Notes under the pieces: generated by a model
What the model was told of the DNA's origin: nothing
The model's input: the letters and a program-made list of their open reading frames with translations, nothing else
Databases searched by the model: none
Assembly: GCA_964654825.1 (NCBI GenBank)
Contig: CAZZKG010000024.1
Span: 1-50,181, forward strand
Reading direction: 5' to 3'
DNA: 50,181 bases
Origin: CAZZKG01 sp964654825
GTDB lineage: Bacteria > Gemmatimonadota > CAZMKB01
Translations under genes and position numbers: made by a program
In this document: positions 43,118-50,181 of the stretch, in pieces
Position numbering within the stretch: position 1 is the first letter of the stretch
Layout: each line of letters begins with the position of its first letter

Positions 43118-44860
43118 TCACCGCAGAAGGAGCAGTTTGCGGATTATCACATCTCCACCTGCATGTAATCGGCACAGATAAATCCCGGAGCCGACATCCT
43201 CTCCGCTATCGTTCTTCCCGTCCCATGTGATGAGGTGCGAGCCTGCAGATCGATGTCCATCGACGAGGGTCCTCACGAATTTTCCCGTCACACAGAAAAT
43301 CTTCAACCGAACCACACCGGGCTCCGTTAGAGTATTGGTGATCTCGGTCCGTGGATTGAACGGGTTTGGCACATTTTGCCTGAGAATGGACTTCCGCGGA
43401 ATAATCTCCTCCGGAACGGATTCGGTAATGCCGGTCGGAGGGTAGATCTCGATCGGATCCCCGGGTGTCATATCTTTCCCGTCGAACCCGGGATAATCAG
43501 GAGGATACCGGTCGGTCCGAAACACCGAGTTCAGCTGAGACTGGGAATCGTGTGGTATGGGATCCCCCTGGACCATCGGTCCCTCGTCCGTCACCGGATT
43601 GATGTAGAGCCACACCACCTCGCTCTCTGCTGTGACTTCGAATAACACACCGTTCGGTCCTTCACAGATCAGGGTGTTACCGTTGGGGAGTCGCTGTGAC
43701 CCGGAAAGGAAACTACCGTAGAAATCTTCGGGGTTCTCAGCCGTGTATACCCACTCAGGTTCCTGCGGCCCGAAGGACGACCCCGGCTCGAGATGGTAGT
43801 TGCCCTCATCATCCACGGGAGGTGTGATCTCATCGATGGATGAGTAATACCCTTCCGGCCTCCCGTTGCCGTTGTCGAAGAGCAGGATGTTTCCGGCCCC
43901 GGGCAGACCCGTCCCGATCCACTCGACATCATGCTGCACAAATAACATCTGGTCGTCGCTTTCCCCTGCCCTGTAGGTCTGCGGATTTCCCCACCGGTAA
44001 AGAAGATCGCCGCCTTTCCCTCTGACTCCTCCAGTGTGACCCGCAGCCTCCAGAGTAGTGGTACTGTGGTCGATCACCCAGATCTCTCTGAAAGTAGGCA
44101 CGCTCAGGAGGATCTGGTCGAATTCTTCGTTGTAATCGACCGAATTGGTGTGAGTCCAGTCGGGACCGGGCTTCCCCACGAAGTTGGGATCGATCAGTTC
44201 CGGATGGTCCTCTACGGCACCGTAGTTCTCTCTCGTGTTATCATAATCCTGTATGAGGTGATCCCAGACGTGCCACTCCCAGACGATGGTTCCTCCTGTT
44301 TCACCGTCCGGTTCGACCTCGATGATGTGATCGGGCCACAACCCTCCAGGTGGGATGATACCGGGATCGCGGCCCGCAGTGAGCGCCTCCCCCGACGACT
44401 TGTATTCCCAGGCTATCAGCAGGATATTCCCGTCGGATAGTTTCTCGATATCATGGTGTTGAAAATGTTGATCAGTGGCGTACTCGAACTCCCAGACCGT
44501 AGAGCTGTCCCAGTCGAACTCCTCAACCCTGCCCCCTGCTCCTCCGGCACCCCATCGGGGACTGCCGCTGGGGCCAAGCGATGCCGTCCTGAGAAGGTTT
44601 CCGTTCTCGAGGAGGTACACGGTATTTCCAGGCCGGTAATCGCTGCCCCACGACCGGATCAGCCGGCCCTGGTTGTCAATCAGATAGGTCGATTCGTAGT
44701 GAAGAGGTGAGAACAGCGTATATCCATCGAAAGACCCCTCCTCGCAGAAAAACAGTCCGACTGTTTTTGTGGTGTCCGATGGATTGGCGGTGAGATTCAC
44801 AGACAGGCAGAGGATGAGCCCACAGACCACATAACTATGTTTCACGAATGCATTCGACAT
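43118..44860 (-). CDS. Secreted arylsulfotransferase-like propeller with T9SS tag
   Basis: The 580-residue protein has a signal peptide (about 1-26). The arylsulfotransferase (ASST, Arylsulfotrans_2) propeller shows FSPLHYESTYLIDNQGRLIR, LENGNLLRTASLG, QHHDIEKLSDGNILLIAWE, WEWHVWDHLIQDYDN, DWTHTNSVDYNEEFDQILLS, QHDVEWI and RLPNGNTLICEGPNG. The catalytic histidine of ASST is probably one of the His in HTNSVDY or QHDVEW. It ends with the FlgD/T9SS domain (QNVPNPFNPRTEI to LLLLR). ASST moves sulfate between phenolic compounds; the substrate here is unknown. Confidence 0.82.
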   Translation of the reverse strand: MSNAFVKHSYVVCGLILCLSVNLTANPSDTTKTVGLFFCEEGSFDGYTLFSPLHYESTYLIDNQGRLIRSWGSDYRPGNTVYLLENGNLLRTASLGPSGSPRWGAGGAGGRVEEFDWDSSTVWEFEYATDQHFQHHDIEKLSDGNILLIAWEYKSSGEALTAGRDPGIIPPGGLWPDHIIEVEPDGETGGTIVWEWHVWDHLIQDYDNTRENYGAVEDHPELIDPNFVGKPGPDWTHTNSVDYNEEFDQILLSVPTFREIWVIDHSTTTLEAAGHTGGVRGKGGDLLYRWGNPQTYRAGESDDQMLFVQHDVEWIGTGLPGAGNILLFDNGNGRPEGYYSSIDEITPPVDDEGNYHLEPGSSFGPQEPEWVYTAENPEDFYGSFLSGSQRLPNGNTLICEGPNGVLFEVTAESEVVWLYINPVTDEGPMVQGDPIPHDSQSQLNSVFRTDRYPPDYPGFDGKDMTPGDPIEIYPPTGITESVPEEIIPRKSILRQNVPNPFNPRTEITNTLTEPGVVRLKIFCVTGKFVRTLVDGHRSAGSHLITWDGKNDSGEDVGSGIYLCRLHAGGDVIIRKLLLLR

Positions 44861-45032
44861 GAATACACTCCGGGGCAGGTTGAGTGCAACAGGCAGGGCG
44901 AAGGAGTCTTTTCTTATCTGACACCGTAAGGCTTTAGAAGTTAAATCGTTTACGGGAGAAACCGGTACGGGGAACCGAACCGGGAACAGTCAGGGGTGAA
45001 CGGCCGCCTTCACGGGGCCCCCGTGAGAGGGG

Positions 45033-46616
45033 TCAACGATTGAATGTTGATCTGATAATTTTCGAACCAGTGCGGGGGGCCGGAATATCTCCGTAAACAC
45101 CGGTGTTCCTCGAATTGACACCCCGCATGGGCCAGTCGGCATTGCCGGGGGCCACCTCCGAAGGTGTGTTCCAGGCATACACCCACCCATCCCACGTAGC
45201 GGCGACCAGCTCGTAAAAACCGTCACCGTCGATGTCACCGGCAGCGACACCGGAAATGGATGCAGTGAACATGTGCTTCGGATAACTCTCGATGAGCTGA
45301 CCCGCGCCTGAGACGGCGAAGAGTTCACCCCCGTCGGTGGCGAAGCAGATATCCTGAAAATCATCGTTATCCACATCAACAACAGTGGGAAATCCTTTCT
45401 GCCAGTCCACTACGTCGAAGGGCCAACCCGGCAGGGAGGTCCCTGTCGCGATGTCGATAACAAATACGCGGTAGTCTCCCGGCAGGTAGTTGTCGAATGC
45501 TATGAGTTCGGGGTAGCCATCTCCGGACACATCGCCGAGTCCGAGATAGAACAGCTGACTGCTGGTGGCGATCTGGATCGGGAACGCACCGAAGGAATCG
45601 CCGTTGTGGTGATAACATGCTGCAGTGGACACCCCGCTTCCCCAGTATCCGAGAATAATCTCGAGATCCCCGTCCCCGTCAAGATCCGCCGGAACGGGTG
45701 GACCGAACATGTTGTACTGTGAAGACAGAGTGTCGAGTATGGCCGGGTAACCGGGGGCCTCGGCACCGTTTTCATCGAACACGTGGAGCCGGAATGCATT
45801 GGACAGCATCGAAACCGCAAACATCTCGCTGCCGGCGTCACCGTCAACGTCGCCGAAGTAGAGCGAGATGATATTCTCGTCAGGGTCCAGGTCGACGGTG
45901 AACATGCGGTTGCCGGAGTGATCGAAGGCTGATATGCGGTAGTGCACGAATGTGTTGCCGAGAGTATGTGCGCCCCATGCCTCGAGATCACCGTCACCAT
46001 CAGTGTCACCCAGTACAAACGGGGTATCAAGAGCATTCGAGAGGTCATCGATCGCCTGCTGCGGGAAACCGGTCATGTTGCTCCCGTCCAGCTCTTTCCC
46101 GTTGAAGCACCACATGTGTGAATCTCCCGCCCACCAGTCCCGTTCCGTCCACATTACTTCCGTGTCGCCGTTTTCCTCTAAGTCGGCAACCGATGGACCG
46201 GGTTTGTTCGCGTTGGTACCATAGCCCATGTACTGCATCTCGGTGGTCGGCCAGCCCGGCAGGAAGGTCCCGTCACCCCGTAGACCGAAGGTGTGACCTC
46301 CGGTGAGAAAGATCTCATCCGCTCCGTCACCGTCGGCATCGAAAAGTGTGGGGGTATAGGGAAAACCCGCACCGGGAGAAGCGAGATCGACCGGCCATCC
46401 TCTGCAAAGACCTTTTTCATAGATCCCGAGAATGGCAAGATGGGGACTGTCAGCGGGTTCATGACTTCCCCTATCGTGGAGCAACTCCCCGACATCCGGT
46501 GTGAGAACCGTCTTCCGGCACTTCTCTGCTGTAGTAGCCGGATACACAAACAAGGTAGAGAAAAAAACCGTCATGCTTGCTGTGATCATCACTCGACGTC
46601 GTTTTTTATCCACCAT
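45033..46616 (-). CDS. Secreted FG-GAP/VCBS propeller protein
   Basis: The product of about 527 residues has a signal peptide after a basic start (MVDKKRRRVMITASMTVFFS, cleavage near residue 30). ATG 46616 is set by GGAGAGG upstream. Repeats such as TLFDADGDGADEIFLTGG, LGDTDGDGDLEAWGA, FGDVDGDAGSEMF, PADLDGDGDLEIILGYW and AGDIDGDGFYELVAATWDG form a calcium-binding integrin-like propeller. It ends in GSKIIRSTFNR without a recognised sorting domain, unlike the neighbouring propellers. The last repeat (DGWVYAWNTPSEVAPGNADW, RNTGVYG) is the usual end of such proteins. Confidence 0.8.
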   Translation of the reverse strand: MVDKKRRRVMITASMTVFFSTLFVYPATTAEKCRKTVLTPDVGELLHDRGSHEPADSPHLAILGIYEKGLCRGWPVDLASPGAGFPYTPTLFDADGDGADEIFLTGGHTFGLRGDGTFLPGWPTTEMQYMGYGTNANKPGPSVADLEENGDTEVMWTERDWWAGDSHMWCFNGKELDGSNMTGFPQQAIDDLSNALDTPFVLGDTDGDGDLEAWGAHTLGNTFVHYRISAFDHSGNRMFTVDLDPDENIISLYFGDVDGDAGSEMFAVSMLSNAFRLHVFDENGAEAPGYPAILDTLSSQYNMFGPPVPADLDGDGDLEIILGYWGSGVSTAACYHHNGDSFGAFPIQIATSSQLFYLGLGDVSGDGYPELIAFDNYLPGDYRVFVIDIATGTSLPGWPFDVVDWQKGFPTVVDVDNDDFQDICFATDGGELFAVSGAGQLIESYPKHMFTASISGVAAGDIDGDGFYELVAATWDGWVYAWNTPSEVAPGNADWPMRGVNSRNTGVYGDIPAPRTGSKIIRSTFNR

Positions 46617-46724
46617 GAGATCCTCTCCATTTTGACAACTCGGGGGCCACCAGTCAGTTTTAACAACTGTTCGTGGAATATGGATGCCTGAGTACGATGG
46701 CTGATAAACAATGAGCACCCCGCC

Positions 46725-48041
46725 CTATTGCTTTTCGACCAGGAACCCATCTCCGTTAAAACAGCCATTTTCGTATTTTCCCAAAAAAGTCCGATAGGAG
46801 TAGATTCCGGTCGGGACAGATCCCGGGACCTGTTGCGAAAGAGTGAACTGTCTCGTCGCTCCTCCGTTGATGTGAAGATCCTCTACCATCAGGAGTGGAC
46901 CGTAGAGATTATCATTCGGCAGATTCACTTCGTTCCACCCGTCTACGATCGCCGTTTCTAAACTAGAATTGGAAACAGTGACCAGGTAATCGAACGATCC
47001 TCCTCCCGGAGGTATGACAACGGGCGGGTCAACGGGCTCGACAATAATACTCAGCAGCTCTGAAGCATTCAGATGGATGAAGATCTCACTCTCCCAGCGG
47101 GTAAAAAGGATGTCGAGGTTCCCGTCATCATTCCAGTCACACACTTCCATGTGACTCCAGTTGTAATTGTCCGGGTCCGGATCGATGGGATCGGTGTAAC
47201 CGACGAGCTCATAGTTCTCGTAAAATACCGGAGCGCTGTTGGTTCCGTAATTCGGCCAGTAGAGACAGCTCCCATCTATCCAGCCCATCACAAGGTCCTT
47301 GAGACCATCTCCATTCAGATCGGCGATTTCGGGGAAATTTTTCCATTGGTAGATATCACTCCCATTCGCCTGAATTCTGGACGAGCTCCCGAAAACAGGC
47401 ACCGTATCCGTCCCGATGTTCAGATAGACATTCACATATCCCACATCCATTCCGACGATGAGATCTTTGCGCCCATCCTCGTTCCAGTCGTTCACCACCG
47501 GCACGGAGAGTGTGCCCACATCGATATCAGCGCCGTTTGCCTGAATGTGTCCTTCATAGGTCAGGTCGGGTTCGGTCACTGATCCGATGTTTCTGAACAG
47601 ATTGACATACCCGTCATATTCTCCGGCGAGCAGATCGTAGTCTCCATCGTTGTCCCAGTCCACAGCCTGTGGACTCGCCCCCATGCATCAGCCGTAGCTC
47701 AGTGATATCACCTGGCTATCCGCGCTGAGCATCACCCGGTCGTTAAAATCACGATTCGCATTGGTGCCGTAGTTTCTGTAGAAATAAATGTTACCATCGT
47801 AGAATGTCCCGACGAGGAGATCTTCCACGCCGTCGCCGTCCCAATCCACAACGTTCGGCGCGATACCGTTGTTGTCGGTGTGAATGGTTCCCCCGTCCCA
47901 GGTAGTCGTAAAATCAGGCTCGAACACCACTACTCTCGCGCCCTGGGTGGATTGATCGAGAGCATTCGCCGCGGACACAAAAAGAGTAAACAGCATCAAC
48001 AAAAACAGGTGGTACACAATTACTATTCCCGGACGCTCCAT
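46725..48041 (-). CDS. Secreted FG-GAP protein split by in-frame TGA
   Basis: Read through TGA (47690-47688) the frame gives 438 residues. ATG 48041 has AAGGAGG seven bases upstream and starts a signal peptide (VIVYHLFLLMLFTLFVSAANA). FG-GAP repeats stand on both sides of the TGA: PNVVDWDGDGVEDLLVG before it, and ASPQAVDWDNDGDYDLLAGE, VNDWNEDGRKDLIVG and IADLNGDGLKDLVMGW after it. The Ig-like C-terminal domain (VTVSNSSLETAIVDGWNEV, YRTFLGKYENG) resembles that of the beta-helix protein at 38396. The part after the TGA has no signal peptide, so it needs readthrough to be exported. It is either a nonsense mutation or a selenocysteine codon (residue 118, in YG-U-CMG). Confidence 0.65.
47657..47690 (-). 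promoter_or_regulatory. Hairpin at SECIS distance after in-frame TGA
   Basis: On the - strand AGTCCACA-GGC-TGTGGACT (47675-47657) is a perfect 8-bp stem with a GGC loop. It starts 12 bases after the TGA, so the loop begins 20 bases after it. This satisfies the loose bacterial SECIS rules (loop 16-37 bases from UGA, G at the start of the loop). The same bases encode the conserved SPQAVDW repeat, so a chance hairpin is possible. Confidence 0.4.
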
Positions 48042-48445
48042 GACAGGCCTCCTTGAAAAGAAGTATGGATGGAAATACACAATCTTATTCTATCAGAGAT
48101 GAAGGGGTTTTGTCAAGTAGAAGAGAATCGAGAAATAGGTATCCAGAATATTGAGTGTTTTCAGCGAACGAGGGTGGTCTGGGTCCGATGTATCTTACAG
48201 TCATTGACACGAAAATTATTGATTTGTGTTTCCATATATCTCATATTTGTTTTTGCTGCCGACTCCATCGATGCTCATTACTTTCTATATTTGGTGTACT
48301 GCGTCTGAAGAGTTCAGACAGGATTGGCAACGGTGAAAGGAGACATATCCGGCACGACCGGCTCGAATACCCTTGATGAACGAACGGTGCGGACACCTGA
48401 CGGGGCTGGGGTGCAATTCGTAAACATTTTACGGAGTTCGATATC
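48042..48445. other. Divergent intergenic region
   Basis: About 400 bases separate the - strand FG-GAP gene from the + strand metallophosphoesterase gene. They contain AAGGAGG of the left gene (48049-48055) and ACGGAG of the right gene (48431-48436). A TTGACA is present at about 48204 but has no -10 box at proper distance. I see no RNA gene. Confidence 0.4.
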
Positions 48446-49156
48446 GTGTGGATCGCAGTGATCACCGACACCCATGCAAACCTGCCGGCATTACAGGCAG
48501 CTGTCAAGGCCATTCAGGCACATGGATATGATGCCATCTACCACACCGGCGACGCCATCGGCATCGGACCCTGCCCGGCCGAATGCCTGGAGATCCTGAT
48601 CGAGACACCCCGGAGCTTTTGTCTGATGGGAAATCATGAGGATTGGCTTATACGAGGTCTGCCGTCACCCAGGCCGGATTGGATGAACGACGATGTCTCG
48701 CAATTCTTCCAGTGGACCTACGATCAGATTAACCACACTCTCCACTCAGAAATATCATATTGGCCTTATGAGCTGACGAAAGAATTCGACGGTGTTGAAG
48801 CGAGTTTTCTTCACTATCCCCTCACTCCCTCGGGAGCCGAGTTTTTGTCTGTCGATCAAAAACCTTCTTCCGGTGATCTTGACCGCATCTTTGAAAAGTA
48901 CCGGGCTTCGGTCGTTTTCTTCGGTCACTACCATCATACGGTTGATGAAAGAGGCCGGCGGCGCTACATCAATCCGGGTTCGCTCGGTCTGGGCGAAACA
49001 GGCCACGCGAGATACGTTCTCATCGACTTCAAACAAGGCCACTTCACGATCCACCATCATGAAGCTCTTTATGATGATAGCGAACTGTTCGAATTGTACG
49101 AGAACAGAAAGATCCCAGGAAGGGATCGCATCTATGAGATGTTCTTCGGTGGATAA
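48446..49156 (+). CDS. Calcineurin-like metallophosphoesterase, YfcE-like
   Basis: The 236-residue cytosolic protein has the full two-metal phosphoesterase set: DTHAN (Asp8, His10), HTGDAIGIGP, GNHEDW, FLHYP and the C-terminal GHYHH (FFGHYHHTVD), then YINPGSLG. Length and motif order fit the YfcE/MJ0936 group of small phosphodiesterases, some of which act on cyclic nucleotides or phosphodiester model substrates. The start is GTG 48446 with ACGGAG nine bases upstream. The next + strand gene follows after 33 bases and may be co-transcribed. Confidence 0.88.
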   Translation: MWIAVITDTHANLPALQAAVKAIQAHGYDAIYHTGDAIGIGPCPAECLEILIETPRSFCLMGNHEDWLIRGLPSPRPDWMNDDVSQFFQWTYDQINHTLHSEISYWPYELTKEFDGVEASFLHYPLTPSGAEFLSVDQKPSSGDLDRIFEKYRASVVFFGHYHHTVDERGRRRYINPGSLGLGETGHARYVLIDFKQGHFTIHHHEALYDDSELFELYENRKIPGRDRIYEMFFGG

Positions 49157-49189
49157 ATTACTTTTCACTCTCAACCGGGCGGTGGGTCG

Positions 49190-50181
49190 ATGAAATTCTC
49201 TGTTGTGATCTTTCTGATACTCTCCCTGCTTGTTGCTGCGCTCTTCGTTTCCAGAGCTCGCGGTGAAGCCGCGCATCTCGATTCTGATTTTACAACCTCA
49301 ATGGTTCCGGCAGGCAAATCACACGACGACGCATATTCTCAGGACATCCTCTCGCTTGAGAGAAACAGGACTTCCACGGACAGGGGTGATAAAACACCTT
49401 CAGCAACGATCGAGTGTTACGGGACTTTTCACTCGATGGGAATCATTATCACACTGGGTGCGGACGATGATCCTGATCGCGACGCGACCGCGGCTTTTAC
49501 CTACCGGAAAGAGGGAAACGCATACCGGAGAGGGTTTCCCCTCACCCGCCTGCTTCGTGTCGAAGACGGGGATGACCTGGAGCTCTTCGTGGGCAGTCTC
49601 TTCTGGCTGGAGCCGGGGACCACCTACGACATGCGGGTGACAATCGCGGATCAGGACGGTGACCCGATCGACGGGGTGACCCTGGAGACAAGCGGTTTCA
49701 CCAGAGAGGAGATGTCGATCCCTGCACCGGACAATTCATATTACGTTAGTACGACCGGGGATGACGGTAATGACGGGACGATCGAGCATCCTTTTGCCTC
49801 CGTCGCTAATGCCTTGCAGATTGCTCAACCGGGTGATGAAATCGTTCTTCGAGGTGGTATCTATTTTCAGGGCGAGGTTTCCATTCCCATGTCGGGTACG
49901 GAAGGGGCTCCGATCGTGATCCGCGGATACCCCGGTGAGACAGCGGTTCTGGACGGGTCAGATCCGGAAGCCTTCGTCTGGACTGATCTGGGTGGGGGTA
50001 TCTACCGCGCTTATGTAAACGCAACGAATCCCAATCTCATAGCGGCCGACGGTGAACGCCTCCTCCCCTACAATTCTCTTGCTGATCTCGAGAACCTCGT
50101 CTGGGGCATACCCGGTTTTTATGCCGACGGAACCACCGCGTATGTCCGGCTTGCGGGAGATGCCGATCCCAACGAATCGGA
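49190..50181 (+). CDS. Secreted beta-helix protein, 3' end outside window
   Basis: This reading frame stays open to the window edge (330 codons seen). ATG 49190 follows GGTGGG. A signal peptide (MKFSVVIFLILSLLVAALFV) is followed by a beta-sandwich, FN3-like module (about 80-180, with TYDMRVTIADQDGDPIDGV). The beginning of a pectate-lyase-type helix comes next: YYVSTTGDDGNDGTIEHPFA, LQIAQPGDEIVLRGGIYF and VIRGYPGETAVLDGS. The DDGxDGT...PFxSV...A pattern is the DUF1565-like start of secreted right-handed beta-helix proteins. It probably acts on or binds polysaccharide; the catalytic part would lie beyond the window. Confidence 0.82.
   Translation, partial: MKFSVVIFLILSLLVAALFVSRARGEAAHLDSDFTTSMVPAGKSHDDAYSQDILSLERNRTSTDRGDKTPSATIECYGTFHSMGIIITLGADDDPDRDATAAFTYRKEGNAYRRGFPLTRLLRVEDGDDLELFVGSLFWLEPGTTYDMRVTIADQDGDPIDGVTLETSGFTREEMSIPAPDNSYYVSTTGDDGNDGTIEHPFASVANALQIAQPGDEIVLRGGIYFQGEVSIPMSGTEGAPIVIRGYPGETAVLDGSDPEAFVWTDLGGGIYRAYVNATNPNLIAADGERLLPYNSLADLENLVWGIPGFYADGTTAYVRLAGDADPNES

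Overview
The window comes from an anaerobic bacterium with roughly balanced base composition, probably an uncultivated member of the FCB superphylum (a Krumholzibacteriota-, Eisenbacteria- or Zixibacteria-like lineage; the sequence does not settle which). Several secreted proteins end in the NYPNPFNP-type FlgD/Ig-like domain with a basic last residue, which is the usual type IX secretion C-terminal signal of that group. Other secreted proteins are FG-GAP/VCBS propellers, PD40 propellers and right-handed beta-helices. UGA-directed selenocysteine and a tungsten enzyme point to strict anaerobic metabolism.

Region 1 (1-1250) has no convincing gene. It holds a 24-bp tandem repeat resembling the end of an IS21-type element, several perfect hairpins, and a good sigma70-like promoter whose -10 overlaps a perfect palindrome. 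Region 2 (1276-15281, + strand) is a tightly packed capsule/exopolysaccharide operon. It encodes an orphan IS3-type HTH protein, Wza-like export, Wzz/GumC-like chain-length control, an ExeA/XrtA-type ATPase, a BY-kinase-like protein with a degenerate P-loop, an initiating sugar transferase with an odd N-terminal domain, a WlbA/B/C-like amino-sugar trio, an O-antigen ligase/polymerase, a flippase and two GT4 glycosyltransferases. Region 3 (15253-26534) continues the polysaccharide theme, mostly on the - strand. It has two deacetylase-like proteins, a GT2, a GT4, a FemAB/CelD-type acetyltransferase, a shortened UDP-sugar dehydrogenase-like protein, a polytopic membrane protein and a secreted C39-peptidase-like protein. 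One secreted beta-helix protein lies on the + strand.

Region 4 (27200-38154) is the metabolic highlight. The - strand operon encodes a wHTH-GNAT regulator with its own TTGACA/TATTAT promoter and palindromic operator. It continues with a BamB-like tungsten oxidoreductase, a BamC-like ferredoxin, a BamD/HdrD-like protein, FdhD, a double-length HdrA (BamE-like) protein, and a BamF/MvhD-like protein. That last gene is read through an in-frame TGA (Sec, CNWU motif) followed by a SECIS-like hairpin. The set matches the catalytic and electron-bifurcating part of class II benzoyl-CoA reductase, or a close relative, without the BamGHI (NuoEFG-like) genes in view. A decayed inverted copy of the ferredoxin end of bamF lies about 1 kb away.

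Region 5 (38396-50181) is a run of secreted proteins: a beta-helix, a PD40 propeller, an arylsulfotransferase-like propeller, two FG-GAP proteins and a partial beta-helix. A mosaic pseudogene of a PD40 protein and an FtsX-type permease lies among them. One FG-GAP gene is split by an in-frame TGA that is also followed by a perfect hairpin at SECIS distance; it is either a nonsense mutation or a candidate new selenoprotein. A metallophosphoesterase is the only cytosolic-looking gene in this part.
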